A stretch of DNA of 64,000 nt. It comes from Candidatus Obscuribacterales bacterium. Its GTDB lineage: Bacteria > Cyanobacteriota > Vampirovibrionia > Obscuribacterales > Obscuribacteraceae. The notes beneath the pieces were generated by a model. The model was not told the DNA's origin and did not search any database. It was given only the letters and a program-made list of their open reading frames with translations. Where the stretch lies: the NCBI GenBank assembly GCA_021732025.1, contig JAKFVU010000057.1, positions 58,193 through 122,192 on the forward strand. The letters are read 5' to 3'. This document shows, in pieces, positions 18,974-29,004 of the stretch (position 1 is its first letter; the number at the start of each line of letters is the position of its first letter). The position numbers were made by a program, and so were the translations under genes.

Positions 18974-20446
18974 ATGACCGTGAGACTATTAGTCGCAATC
19001 AGCCTTCTGCTTGCCCTCGACACCGGATTATCTAATTGGGCTTGGGCAGCAGCGACCAGCTGGCAATCAACCTACGGCCAAGGCCAAACAGCTCTGAGCG
19101 AGCAAAATCTGCCTCAAGCAGAAGACTATTTTCGCCGTGCTCTTGCTCAAGTTGAAAAAGGTCCACATAGTGCTGATGACTTGGCAAAGTGCCTGACAAG
19201 GCTGGCTGACACCCTTGCCTTGCGCAACAAAACTATGGACGCTCAAGCAACCTATCAGAGAGTCTTATCTGTTCTTGAAAAGAAATATGGCAGGAACAGT
19301 GCCAAAATTGCCCCGGCTTTGATTGCCTTGGGCTCAGTACAAGAGTCGGAAGGTGACCATTCAGCGGCCATGCCCTATTACCAACGGGCATTCGAATTGA
19401 ATGAAAAAAGTTACGGCCCGTACAGTCCTGAGATAGTATCTAGCTTGCATCGCTTGGCACGCTCAACCTATAAATCGGGCCTGAGAGAACCAGCGGAGAA
19501 ACACTACAAACGAGCCATGTCGATTTTGCTGAACCAACCGAGCTTGGAGGCAAGCAATCAGTTGCCATCGCTGATTAGCGATTACAAAGACTTGATCAAA
19601 GGCGACGATCAATCGAGCCAAGACCTCCTTAAAGATTTCAAGAAAGACACCGCAACCAGCGACACTAAACCAATAAGCTCTAGCCTAAGCTCAAGCCAAA
19701 TCGCTAGCCCCAAATCTAGCCAATCAGCCTGGCAAGACCAAAGCGCAAGCAAACTTGCCAGCGACCATACATTTCAATCAGACGAAGAGTCAAAGATTTT
19801 GCTCAGAGGCATCAATCAGAACTTCTCAGAGCAAGCTCTCACACCAGCCTACAAAACAATGAACGAAGCCATCTTCGATCAAAATCACTATGGCAAAGGC
19901 GAAGACTTCTATCAACGAAAAATTGCCGCCGATATTGCCTCGCTTGGTCCAAATCATCCATCAACAGCCAACGATCTAAGCGGCCTTGCACTGTACTACA
20001 TAGACAAAAAACGCTATGGCGACGCCGATGCACTGCTGGCCAAAGCTCTCGGTATCTACAAAGCAGCCTACGGCTCGAATAACATACTAACCATCCGCAC
20101 ACTGGCCACCTTAGCCTCGGTAAAAATGCATCTCGGGCAACTACAGATAGCTGAAGACCTCTACAAAAACGCACTGACTCTTTCGCAAACTGCACTAGGA
20201 CCAAATAGTGTAGAGACGGCCAGAATACTCAATGACCTTGCTTTTCTCTACTATTCGCAAGACAAGCTGCGTGACGCCAAGACATTTTATCAATGGGCTC
20301 TAGCCAGTACAGAAGGGGCACTGGGCAAGAATGATCCACTATTTGCCGCTTGTCTGAAAGATTATGCTCAAGTATTGCGCAGCCTCGGCAACGAAAGTGA
20401 GTCTATTGCAGCTGAAGAAAAAGCTAAGCAAATATTGACTAAGTAA
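18974..20446 (+). CDS. Exported TPR-repeat protein
   Basis: About 490 residues. The ATG 18974 gives a clean signal peptide (MTVRLLVAISLLLALDTGL, cleavage near AWA-AA) and has GGTGA 5 nt upstream; the open frame begins earlier at 18872. Two blocks of kinesin-light-chain-type TPRs, for example QAEDYFRRALAQVEKG and GDADALLAKALGIYKAAYG, are separated by a Ser/Gln-rich linker (about residues 220-270). The repeats carry the LGPNHPS turn typical of this class. It is clearly paralogous to the protein encoded at 27427-29004. It likely scaffolds protein contacts in the periplasm; no enzyme domain is seen. Confidence 0.85.
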   Translation: MTVRLLVAISLLLALDTGLSNWAWAAATSWQSTYGQGQTALSEQNLPQAEDYFRRALAQVEKGPHSADDLAKCLTRLADTLALRNKTMDAQATYQRVLSVLEKKYGRNSAKIAPALIALGSVQESEGDHSAAMPYYQRAFELNEKSYGPYSPEIVSSLHRLARSTYKSGLREPAEKHYKRAMSILLNQPSLEASNQLPSLISDYKDLIKGDDQSSQDLLKDFKKDTATSDTKPISSSLSSSQIASPKSSQSAWQDQSASKLASDHTFQSDEESKILLRGINQNFSEQALTPAYKTMNEAIFDQNHYGKGEDFYQRKIAADIASLGPNHPSTANDLSGLALYYIDKKRYGDADALLAKALGIYKAAYGSNNILTIRTLATLASVKMHLGQLQIAEDLYKNALTLSQTALGPNSVETARILNDLAFLYYSQDKLRDAKTFYQWALASTEGALGKNDPLFAACLKDYAQVLRSLGNESESIAAEEKAKQILTK

Positions 20447-20447
20447 T

Positions 20448-21692
20448 TTACTTAACCGGCTGAGCTAGCACTTTCGATTCATTCTGCAGCTCTTCACTGG
20501 CCTTCTCTGCCACCATATCACCTTGCTTGATATTGCCAAAGATCTCGACCATACCATCCATAATTTGGCCCTTGCGCACAGTGACCCATTCAACCACTCC
20601 ATCTTTTACTTTGCAGACAAAAGTATTGAGCGGTGTTGAGACAACTGCTGAGACTGGTACAAATAAAGAGGTTTGATGGCGTCGAGTGGGCCAATAGATT
20701 TTGCAAAACATACCGGGCAAAATGCTGTAGTCAGGGTTGAAATAATTCAGCTCTACTGGCATTGTCCGTGTATCTTTGTCTAAGTTATTGCTGATGCGGG
20801 CGACCGTACCAACGAACTTACGTCCGGGAAAAGACGAGACCGAAAACGGAACTTGCGAGCCAACAATAACGCCAGCGGTATCAATTTCGGGCACTGGTGC
20901 CACCACCCGCAACAGGTCTAATTGCTTGACCCGACAGATTGGTGGATAGGCGCCGCTGCCATCAGGCCCAACATAACTACCAACGTGCATCTTGCGCTCA
21001 GTGACATAACCATTAAATGGCGCTGTAATCTCAAGGTAAGAAGCAAAATCAGAATAGTTCTCAAAGCCCTTGATACGTGCCGCTAATTCTTCTTTGCGCA
21101 TCGTCACTTCGTGAGCCTTGGCATTGATGCGTTTGATAAAAGTATTTACTTCTTGCTTGTCGGCCTCTACAGACTGTGCCCACTGCACCACGTCATTGTC
21201 AGCCACTACTCCGGGCACCAATGATGCGGCGTAAACTCGTTGGTAGGTAGATTGATCGGCTAACAGATTAGCCTGCCTCTTTTTCAAGTCAGCTTGCAAG
21301 TCTTGCAAATCAGATTCTTCAGAGGCTACAGCCGCCTTAGCTGCCGCCACTCGAGCGAGAGCTTCGTTGCGGGAGGCAAGGTATTCTGGGGCATACATGG
21401 TGGCCATGAGCTGGCCTTTTTTCACTACTGACCCACGGTCAACATTGATAGACTTGATAAAGCCTCTAATTTTGGGGTACATCAAAACGTCTTGATAGGC
21501 GTCGATTTCACCGGGCAGCTGATCTTCGCGAAATAGTGTTTTAGAGACAACTGTCACAGTCGGGACAGAAACCAAGACGTCTTTGCTCACTTCTTCAACT
21601 TTCTTAGGCTCTAGCTTCTGCCACAAGAAATAGCCACCGACAGCAAGTGCCAAGACGAGGATGCTCAAAATAACTTTCTTACTAGTGACCAT
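20448..21692 (-). CDS. RND efflux periplasmic adaptor
   Basis: About 414 residues of the HlyD/AcrA adaptor family. The ATG 21692 is chosen because GGAGG precedes it by 4-5 nt and it starts straight before the anchor (VILSILVLALAVGGYFLW); the longer frame from 21749 has no such site. Lipoyl half-motifs are seen at KIRGFIKSINVDRGSVVKKG and ITAPFNGYVTERKMHVGSYV, with a coiled hairpin rich in Ala/Lys/Gln between. It starts 11 bp inside the end of the pump gene, so the pair is translationally coupled. It connects the divergent RND pump to TolC of the same operon. Confidence 0.88.
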   Translation of the reverse strand: MVTSKKVILSILVLALAVGGYFLWQKLEPKKVEEVSKDVLVSVPTVTVVSKTLFREDQLPGEIDAYQDVLMYPKIRGFIKSINVDRGSVVKKGQLMATMYAPEYLASRNEALARVAAAKAAVASEESDLQDLQADLKKRQANLLADQSTYQRVYAASLVPGVVADNDVVQWAQSVEADKQEVNTFIKRINAKAHEVTMRKEELAARIKGFENYSDFASYLEITAPFNGYVTERKMHVGSYVGPDGSGAYPPICRVKQLDLLRVVAPVPEIDTAGVIVGSQVPFSVSSFPGRKFVGTVARISNNLDKDTRTMPVELNYFNPDYSILPGMFCKIYWPTRRHQTSLFVPVSAVVSTPLNTFVCKVKDGVVEWVTVRKGQIMDGMVEIFGNIKQGDMVAEKASEELQNESKVLAQPVK

Positions 21693-24600
21693 GGTCCTCC
21701 GGATGCAGCGAATGAGTGCCGGTGCGAGCACCGGTCTGGATGATGGCAAAAACCAAGGGCAAGAGTGTCAGTACTGATGTTGTCGACATACAAAGACCAC
21801 CAATAACAGCGCGACCCAGCGATGAGCTTTGGCCGTTGGAGATAGCCATGGGCACCATACCTGCCACCATGGCAATCGAGGTCATCAAAATTGGGCGCAT
21901 GCGCATCTGGGCGGCATGAATGGCCGACTCAGATGCACTTTTGCCCTCTTCTCGAGTCTTCTCAGCGAAGACAACCAATAAGATGGCGTTAGCAATACCA
22001 ACACCGGTGGCCATGATGGCGCCCATAAACGACTGAATATTGAGCGTTGTACCAGTCAATGTAAGAATGGTCAAAACCCCTAACAGAATTGCTGGTGTAG
22101 TCGACATCACAACTAGCACAATACGGGCAGCCTGGAAATAGCCAAGCAGCATCAAGGCAATAACGCATACAGCCAGAACCAAACCACCCAATAAGTGAGC
22201 AAACGTGTCTTTCAGAAGAGGAACTTGTCCTGTGACATCGGCGAAAACACCATGGGGTGGCTTACCAGCGCGCTTGATTGCTTCCTTCACTTCTTCGCCC
22301 ACTCGGCCGAGATCGCCGCCGCTGTAATTAGCAGTAAGCGATACCATGCGCATCATGTTGTAACGGTCGAATTCACCATTGGTGACACCATACTGCACAG
22401 TGGCAACATCGCCGATCAATGGATGCTGCGGTCTCCTGGTTTGGCTACCAGGATAAAGCTTAGCGATATCAGGATCTTCCATCACACCATGGGGCGCCAT
22501 CTGCTCTTTGCGGGTGCTATTCATCGCTGGGAAGCTAGCAATATCGTCTTTTGATTTAATTTGGTCTTGGGGTACCTGAACTTGTACTTGGTATGAGAAG
22601 CCACTTTCGGGATCGCGCCAGAGGCTCAAGTTGACAAAACGGCTAGAGAAGAAGGCTGGTTGCAGAGACATGCCCACTTCTTCTGGTGTCAGGCCTAGCT
22701 GACCGGCCAGTTCGCGATCAATATCTATTTCGCACGACGGATAGTCGAGGGCCTGGCCCCACTGCAAATCGCGCAACGCTGTAATCTTAGCCATCTCGGA
22801 GAGAACCTTTGCTGCAAATATTTTGTTGGCGATGAGGTTGTGTCCAGATATTTGCACACAAATAGGTGTGGGCGATCCAAGGTTCATAATTTGGCTGACG
22901 ATGTCGCCAGGCTCAAACGAATATTTGGTATCGGGAATTGCCTTAGCCAAGCGTTTGCGCATATTGTCTTTGAATTGGCTCATATTTATGTGAGCGTCTT
23001 CTTTCAACTGCACATCAATTACGGCTTGGTGTGGACCGCTGGTCCACAAAAAAGCCGAGCTAATAGGGAACATCGGTGGTTGCTGCCCGGCGTACCCTAG
23101 ACTCTTCTCTACATTGGCCTCGCCCGCCTCAGCCTTAATCAGTTCAAGGGTCTTGAGCACACGCTGCTCGAGAGCTTCTACGCGCATGCCAGTCGGTGCC
23201 GAAATACGCATGCGAAACTGTGAGCTGCCCGAGTCAGGAAATAGCTCTTTGCCAATATTGGTGTAGAGCAAGAGCACAAGCGAAATACTAATTGTCAGAT
23301 AGGTGCCAATAACAATAAGGCGCAGGGGCATTAGCACGTGCAAAAGACTAGCCAAGCCATCTTTCATTTTGTCAATAAAGTCAGGTTTGTGCTCTTTCTT
23401 GGGTCCGCGACCAACCGCTGTGGCGTGGGCTTCTGCCACCTCATCGCCTTCACCATCTGGCACCCCGCTGTGCTCGTCTTTCAAGAGCCAAATAGCCATA
23501 ATTGGCACCAGGGTAGAGGCCAGCGTTGTCGAAGCAATCATGGCAAAACCAACAGCCAATGAAAGTGGAATGAAAAGTTCGCGGGTGATGCCAACCATGA
23601 AGAACGAGGGAATAAACACTGCAACAACCGACAACATGGCTAGTAGCCGAGGCACCATGGTCTCGACACAGGCCTCGTATACAGCCCGCGTTTTCTCCAC
23701 ACCATTGGCCAAGTGACTGTGCATATTCTCAATACAGACTGTGGCTTCATCCACCAGAATACCGATGGACAGCGCTAATCCACTTAGTGTCTGGATGTTT
23801 ATTGTTTGGCCGCAGAGCCAAAGGCCAACGATAGATGACATCAAGCTCAAAGGAATGGTAGTGACTACAATGGCCGTACTGCGCAAATCTCGCAAGAAAA
23901 GTAAAATCATCAAACCAGGCAGGATAGTACCAAGTACACCTTCATGAAAGACGTCGGTAATGGCCTCGCGCACATATTTTGATTGGTCAAACTCATAGCT
24001 AATTTTAACGTCAGCAGGCAAGACGGCCTGCATGCGAGGTAAGGCCGAAGTTAATGCGTCCACTACCGAAACTGTTGAGGCATCGCCTCTTTTGACCGCA
24101 GGAATATAGACAGTGCGCCGCCCTTGAAAGAGGGCATATCCAGCCAAAATATCTGATGAATCTTCTACTCGGCCTATATCTTTGACAAAGATCTGAGGCC
24201 CATGGCCTGTGCGAATGGGCAAATAATCAAGCTGGTGAATATCTGGCAAGTCAGAATTGACCGGAGCAATGCGCAAATAATCGCCAGTGCGCACATTGCC
24301 CGCCGGCAAAACTTTGTTGCCAGTAGCTAAAGCCTCAATGATTTCCGCACCTGATATGTTGTACTGGCGAAGCTTATCGGCGTCGACACTAAGCACAATA
24401 CTGCGGATGTTACCGCCAAAAGGAGGCGGCGCCTCAGCACCAGGAACGGTGGCAAGCAAGGGGCGAATGCGCGTGTAAGCTAAGTCTTCAAGGTCTTTGA
24501 CTGTCTTGGTATCGGACGACAGAACCAACTGGCCCACCGGTAAGCTACCGGCATCGAAGCGCAAAACAAACGGATTGTAAGTGCCATGGGGCATCAAGCT

Positions 24601-24948
24601 TGTAGCACGGTTGGCCATGGCAACAATGGTGGCCATGGCACTGGCCATATCGGTATCGGGTTGGAAGAAGACCTTGATCACAGATACGTTTTGAATGGTG
24701 CGAGACTCAATATGCTCAATGCCAGGAACATAGAGAAAATAAAGTTCGTAAGTCGATGTGATGTACCCTTCCATCTGCTCTGGCGACATGCCGCCATAAC
24801 CCTGAATGACATAGATGGCAGGGATTTTCAAATCAGGGAAGATATCGCGCTTCATGCTGCTGACAGCCAAGAAAGCAACACAGACAATGCTTATAACCGC
24901 AGCGATTACTGAAATCGGTCGTCTAAGTGCAAAGCTGATGATCCACAT
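21682..24948 (-). CDS. RND efflux pump with atypical relay residues
   Basis: A 1088-residue RND permease with the usual 12-helix, two-loop layout (opening FALRRPISVIAAVISIV; pore region MKRDIFPDLKIPAIYV). It is not close to the two MdtBC-like pumps. TM4 reads GILVDEATVCIENMHSHL, Asp-Glu instead of Asp-Asp. TM10 reads GVGIANAILLVVFAEK, with Ala where the HAE1 relay lysine would be. The pump may therefore move protons or another ion differently, as in less studied RND subfamilies. A charged, His-containing cytosolic insert (about residues 495-530) sits between the halves. It lies between tolC-like and adaptor genes in one operon. Substrate unknown. Confidence 0.88.
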   Translation of the reverse strand: MWIISFALRRPISVIAAVISIVCVAFLAVSSMKRDIFPDLKIPAIYVIQGYGGMSPEQMEGYITSTYELYFLYVPGIEHIESRTIQNVSVIKVFFQPDTDMASAMATIVAMANRATSLMPHGTYNPFVLRFDAGSLPVGQLVLSSDTKTVKDLEDLAYTRIRPLLATVPGAEAPPPFGGNIRSIVLSVDADKLRQYNISGAEIIEALATGNKVLPAGNVRTGDYLRIAPVNSDLPDIHQLDYLPIRTGHGPQIFVKDIGRVEDSSDILAGYALFQGRRTVYIPAVKRGDASTVSVVDALTSALPRMQAVLPADVKISYEFDQSKYVREAITDVFHEGVLGTILPGLMILLFLRDLRSTAIVVTTIPLSLMSSIVGLWLCGQTINIQTLSGLALSIGILVDEATVCIENMHSHLANGVEKTRAVYEACVETMVPRLLAMLSVVAVFIPSFFMVGITRELFIPLSLAVGFAMIASTTLASTLVPIMAIWLLKDEHSGVPDGEGDEVAEAHATAVGRGPKKEHKPDFIDKMKDGLASLLHVLMPLRLIVIGTYLTISISLVLLLYTNIGKELFPDSGSSQFRMRISAPTGMRVEALEQRVLKTLELIKAEAGEANVEKSLGYAGQQPPMFPISSAFLWTSGPHQAVIDVQLKEDAHINMSQFKDNMRKRLAKAIPDTKYSFEPGDIVSQIMNLGSPTPICVQISGHNLIANKIFAAKVLSEMAKITALRDLQWGQALDYPSCEIDIDRELAGQLGLTPEEVGMSLQPAFFSSRFVNLSLWRDPESGFSYQVQVQVPQDQIKSKDDIASFPAMNSTRKEQMAPHGVMEDPDIAKLYPGSQTRRPQHPLIGDVATVQYGVTNGEFDRYNMMRMVSLTANYSGGDLGRVGEEVKEAIKRAGKPPHGVFADVTGQVPLLKDTFAHLLGGLVLAVCVIALMLLGYFQAARIVLVVMSTTPAILLGVLTILTLTGTTLNIQSFMGAIMATGVGIANAILLVVFAEKTREEGKSASESAIHAAQMRMRPILMTSIAMVAGMVPMAISNGQSSSLGRAVIGGLCMSTTSVLTLLPLVFAIIQTGARTGTHSLHPEDHGH

Positions 24949-24992
24949 TTTGGTCTGTCCTGTTTTACTTGTTTATCTTTTGCATTGCTGCT

Positions 24993-26540
24993 TTAGCGGC
25001 GACCAGCTCGACCTTCGACTATGTCGACGATATCGAGGAAGGGTTTGAGATCTCCCTGAGCATACGAGAGCAGCAAAATGGCCCGCCACACTTCGACTTG
25101 TGCAACGGCATCTTCAACTTCGGCTTCGGCTAAGGCTTTTTCAGCTTGGGCCAAACTGACCATATCGGTCAACCCAGTGCTGTAGCGTTTGCTCACTTTC
25201 AGCTCTCGCACTCTGGCTGCTTGAACCAGCCCCGGTGTCTCATCGGCAATCTTTCTTGCCTGATCGAGCATGACCCGAGCCCGGGCATCTTTCTTCTCGA
25301 GTACTTGCATAGCCAGGTTCAAGTCGGCTCTAGCAGCTAATTCGTTGTTTAAAGCAATGCGCTTTTGCGCTTTTAGCGGAAAATACTCCATCACTGGAAA
25401 ACTAAAAGATGCACCCACCATGTAGTTAAATACCTGGGGCAGGGCGCCACCACCCACGGGGCGAATGGGATTAACGCCATCACTACTACCCTTGCCCCAA
25501 ACTGAAGAGTTGAACCAGAGGTGAGGGCGATAGGCTTTGTCTAGCACAACTTGCTTGGCCTTCCAGCGGCCAATCTCGGCGGTCTTAAGCAAAGCCAGCG
25601 GATGGGAACTCAAATCTATTGCCCGCATGGGCTGAATCTGAGAAGGGCTGCGCACTAGCGGGTCAGAGACAATGTCGATATCAGTAGTGGCCGTGCCCAT
25701 CTTCTCGGCCAAGCCCACCAGCGCCAGGCGAGCATTTTTCTCTGCTTTTATCAAACTAATGCGCGACTTTGCTACTTCGTAGTCCCAATCAGCCGCTTCT
25801 ACACCTGGTTTAAGCCCTTCAGCCACAAGTGTCTTTGCGCGCACGTTGGCAGCTCTCATATGCTGCAAGGCTGCTTCAGTTGACAAAATAATTTGCTTAG
25901 CAGCAACTGCTTCAAGAAAAGCTTCAGCGGCATCGTAAGCCACATCTAACTGGGTCAAATTAACATCAGCACGGGCGGTGCGTGCATCGGCATAAGCGAA
26001 ATTATCATTGGCATGACGCAAACCAAAATCGACCAATAGCCAATTCAAGTTGACGCCTTGCAAGTTATTTACCAATGGTCGCATGCTCGATTTTTGCGAC
26101 ACCGGACCAGAATCAATTGGCACTGTATCAAAGCCAGAGACATTGTTCATCACAGTGCTGGCCACACGATTTCCGGTTATTGCTGATTCTTGAATATCAA
26201 TATTCAAGTTTGGAAGATACTGAGTTTTAGCCAAGGTGACATTGGCCATAGAGGCTTTGAGCTTAAAACGCTTAGAAGAAATGGTTGGATAATTGCGCAG
26301 CGCAACATCTACGGCTTCTCGAATAGTGACAGCAGAGGTCGGTCTTATTGGTTGAAATTGAAAGTCGATTACCGCACTTTCCCGACCGGTGGCGAAAGCT
26401 GGAACAACAAAAAACTCAGCAAAAATTATGTTGGCAATGACAACGAAGAGAAGACGCAAGCAAAAATCTACCAAACAGAATGGTGCTATCGACTTTGTTT
26501 TTTTGAAACCGCAGACAGCCATTGGCGACCACTCACGCAT
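24993..26540 (-). CDS. TolC-family outer-membrane efflux protein
   Basis: Outer-membrane channel of the tripartite pump. It has the two-fold repeated OEP organisation: TIREAVDVALRNYPTISSKRFKLK opens the first half, HPLALLKTAEIGRWKAKQVVLD the second. Coiled, Ala/Lys-rich hairpins follow each half. A hydrophobic N-terminal segment (LRLLFVVIANIIFAEFFVVPAFA) is a plausible signal peptide preceded by a long polar leader. The start is uncertain: ATG 26540, ATG 26522 and GTG 26561 are all in frame and none has a strong ribosome site. It is the first gene of the tolC-pump-adaptor operon, and may also serve the MarR-controlled pumps, which have no channel gene of their own. Confidence 0.87.
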   Translation of the reverse strand: MREWSPMAVCGFKKTKSIAPFCLVDFCLRLLFVVIANIIFAEFFVVPAFATGRESAVIDFQFQPIRPTSAVTIREAVDVALRNYPTISSKRFKLKASMANVTLAKTQYLPNLNIDIQESAITGNRVASTVMNNVSGFDTVPIDSGPVSQKSSMRPLVNNLQGVNLNWLLVDFGLRHANDNFAYADARTARADVNLTQLDVAYDAAEAFLEAVAAKQIILSTEAALQHMRAANVRAKTLVAEGLKPGVEAADWDYEVAKSRISLIKAEKNARLALVGLAEKMGTATTDIDIVSDPLVRSPSQIQPMRAIDLSSHPLALLKTAEIGRWKAKQVVLDKAYRPHLWFNSSVWGKGSSDGVNPIRPVGGGALPQVFNYMVGASFSFPVMEYFPLKAQKRIALNNELAARADLNLAMQVLEKKDARARVMLDQARKIADETPGLVQAARVRELKVSKRYSTGLTDMVSLAQAEKALAEAEVEDAVAQVEVWRAILLLSYAQGDLKPFLDIVDIVEGRAGRR

Positions 26541-26612
26541 GTCAACAACTCGGCCGAGCACTTGGCAGGCCGATACTGCCAGCGCAAAGAAAAGTGTTAG
26601 CCAAAGTGATTA

Positions 26613-26618
26613 TATAAT
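26613..26618 (+). promoter_or_regulatory. Perfect -10 hexamer 7 nt before an ATG
   Basis: TATAAT ends at 26618 and the ATG at 26626 begins 7 nt later, where transcription would start. No ribosome site is present, so a leaderless mRNA is plausible. No good -35 was found. Confidence 0.35.
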
Positions 26619-26625
26619 GCTCTCC

Positions 26626-27411
26626 ATGGTGCCCAATTCGTCAAAGCCGATTGTCTTATTAATCTTATCTGCGCTCGCTTCTAACCTAAGTTGTGCGCCA
26701 GTATTTGCTGACGATAAAGAAGCAGTAAGCAGAATGTTTGGGCAATATTCTGGTCAGTCTTTTCGCGACAGTTTTTTCTCGGAACAGCTGCGGCAGGGCT
26801 CAAGCATGGACGAACTGGCCGAACTTGAGCGTAAGCTCAGTGAAGAACGGGCCGAAAAAAAAGAACTGCGCCGCTTGAGAGATGCAATAGAAGAAAAAGA
26901 TAAGCTTGAAAGAGCTGAAAGAAATAAGCATATATTCGACAGGTCTGAGGATCAGCCTAATTCACTTGGAGCTAGCTACTCAACACCGATATTAGACAAC
27001 GACTTTAGCTTCAACTTCGAAAAGCAAGTATTGCCGCCCGATCTATTTTCAGCCCGCGACCAGGGCTCAAACTTTGACTATGCTAAAGCTCGCGATCCTG
27101 ACCTTGCAGGCCCTGACGACTTCGATTGGCTGCAAGTAATGCGCAGCAATTCAGGGCTTTTTCCTCGAGCACGCGAAGTTGAAGCTGATGAGAAAGGTCG
27201 CCTTGACTCTGACAGTTCAGCCAGACGCAATGAGAGAGCAAAACTTCCAGGTCGGGTAATTGAAGTTACAGGTGACTGGGTGCCTGACAAGCTAGATCCA
27301 ATCAACAACGGCGGCTTCACCATCGCCCCTGACAACGGCTCGCCCGTTCCCTACAAACTAAATGGCCACGTTGACATCCAGCGGGGCCGCCCCTGGAATG
27401 ATAACGACTAA
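26626..27411 (+). CDS. Hypothetical exported protein with charged coiled coil
   Basis: Not recognised. About 261 residues from ATG 26626 (ATG 26617 is also possible). The signal peptide is SSKPIVLLILSALASNL, and LSCAP resembles a lipobox cysteine, so it could be a lipoprotein; alternatively it is cleaved at VFA-DD. A highly charged heptad-like helix (LEERKLSEERAEKKELRRLR region, about residues 55-105) follows, then an acidic, Ser/Asp/Pro-rich tail with no visible fold. It diverges from the tolC operon and ends convergently with the TPR gene at 27427. A structural or scaffolding role is only a guess. Confidence 0.6.
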   Translation: MVPNSSKPIVLLILSALASNLSCAPVFADDKEAVSRMFGQYSGQSFRDSFFSEQLRQGSSMDELAELERKLSEERAEKKELRRLRDAIEEKDKLERAERNKHIFDRSEDQPNSLGASYSTPILDNDFSFNFEKQVLPPDLFSARDQGSNFDYAKARDPDLAGPDDFDWLQVMRSNSGLFPRAREVEADEKGRLDSDSSARRNERAKLPGRVIEVTGDWVPDKLDPINNGGFTIAPDNGSPVPYKLNGHVDIQRGRPWNDND

Positions 27412-27426
27412 GCTATCTACCAGTAC

Positions 27427-29004
27427 TTATTTGTAAGCACGTAGAAGCTGAGCTGAAAGTGCTTCAGCCAGAATGCTTCGAGCTTGCAGTTGCATCTTGT
27501 CAGCTTCTTCCTTGCGACCACTGCTGAGCATCACCAACAAATAATCTTGCAAGCAAGCCGCGACAAATACACTTTGCCGACCAGTGGCATTAGAAATACT
27601 CGAAAGAGCATAAGCATAGTGATTGCGGGCATCTTCTAATTTGCCCTGCGAATAATCGAGAAACGCAAGTTCATTCAAACGCTGAGCTACTTCAAATGTT
27701 TGGGCTTGTAAGGGAATTGCCACCAGGTCAGCACTACCGCTGGCACTATCTGTAGTACTAGAATTGCCAGCAGCAGCCAGGGCCTGCTCGGAAATTAACG
27801 AAAGCAAGAGGCGCAAGCGCTGCACCGAGAGATCATCTGCTGCATAGACCGATTGATAAATTTTCAAAGCCTGTTCGAGTAGTGGCCTTGCTTCACTGTA
27901 TCGGTGCTGCGTCACGTAAACGGCAGCTAGCCCTTTCAAATCGCGAGCAACACTAGGATGATTGGGGCCGAGAGTTTTGACATCAATTGCCACCATGCGC
28001 TCGAAATAATCAATTTGATCTTCACCATTGCCTCGATCAAGAACCGGCGTTGCAAACGAATTGAATTCAGGGGAGGAAGAAAGTGTCGAGAGTAGCTGTG
28101 CCACAGTAGAAAAAGTTTCGAGGTTAGTGCTATTTTCTGGTGCGTTTTCAATAACAATGCGACTGCTGTTATTTTGATTTTGCTTTTGTCTCAGCAACTC
28201 TTGCTGCCAAGCCGACTGAGGTACAGCCCTAGTCTTACCCAAGTCTTGTACTTGGTCTTTGAGCAATTCTTTCTCGTACTGAGAGGTCAATATTTTAGCT
28301 GGCCCGGTATATTTGTGCAGAAGATCAATGTAATCACTCAAAAGCTCAAGCAGACAATCGCTCGACGACAAAGAAGTCTGAGCCATCATGATACTCAGAG
28401 CCGACCGGTAGTTCTCTTCGGCACCACTGAAGGGGCCATCTTGCGCAATAGCGTGGCCGAGGTGATGCAAACAGCTAGCTAGCTCAAAGCTTTGCGCCCC
28501 AAGATGTGCGCGGGCTAAATCGGCTGCTCTTTGGTACAAAACGGCGGCTTTCTTATATTCGCCCTCGAATTCGGTGACACTGCCCATGGTGACAAGAATC
28601 GGTAAAAGCTTAGCACTGTCTTTGCCGTATTCTCGCTCCAGGCGCCTTAATGCCTGGCGATAAAGCTTCCACGACTCTTCTTTGAAGTCTTCCATCTGCA
28701 AGAGATCAGCCAGACTCTTCATACACAACACTAAATCATCAACACTATGCGGCTCACGTTTGATTGAACGGAGGGCCTGGCGGAAAGAAACTTCCGCTTC
28801 TGTCAGAGACTTAGAAGCTAGCTGCTTTTGTCCTTGCTCTAAAAATGTACGCCAATAGCCATCTCTAGCCGAAGCATTAGTAGAGAGATTCTCTTTAGAG
28901 TCGCTGGCAGCAATAGCGCCGGCGCTAGGAAACGACGTAGGCAGAGACAGCGCAACAAGCAGAGCGCTCAAAGCAGAGGCCTTCGCTGTCAATGTGAGCT
29001 TCAC
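27427..29004 (-). CDS. Exported TPR-repeat protein (paralogue of 18974-20446)
   Basis: A 525-residue protein with a signal peptide (ALSALLVALSLPTSFPSAGA) and two TPR blocks. Stretches align with the protein at 18974-20446: GQKQLASKSLTEAEVSFRQAL against GQTALSEQNLPQAEDYFRRAL, and TLGPNHPSVARDLKGLAAVY against SLGPNHPSTANDLSGLALYY, with a similar Gln/Ser linker between. It is the second gene of a TPR pair; its start overlaps the stop of the upstream TPR gene by 4 bp, so the two are co-translated. Expected periplasmic; no catalytic domain is visible. Confidence 0.83.
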   Translation of the reverse strand: MKLTLTAKASALSALLVALSLPTSFPSAGAIAASDSKENLSTNASARDGYWRTFLEQGQKQLASKSLTEAEVSFRQALRSIKREPHSVDDLVLCMKSLADLLQMEDFKEESWKLYRQALRRLEREYGKDSAKLLPILVTMGSVTEFEGEYKKAAVLYQRAADLARAHLGAQSFELASCLHHLGHAIAQDGPFSGAEENYRSALSIMMAQTSLSSSDCLLELLSDYIDLLHKYTGPAKILTSQYEKELLKDQVQDLGKTRAVPQSAWQQELLRQKQNQNNSSRIVIENAPENSTNLETFSTVAQLLSTLSSSPEFNSFATPVLDRGNGEDQIDYFERMVAIDVKTLGPNHPSVARDLKGLAAVYVTQHRYSEARPLLEQALKIYQSVYAADDLSVQRLRLLLSLISEQALAAAGNSSTTDSASGSADLVAIPLQAQTFEVAQRLNELAFLDYSQGKLEDARNHYAYALSSISNATGRQSVFVAACLQDYLLVMLSSGRKEEADKMQLQARSILAEALSAQLLRAYK

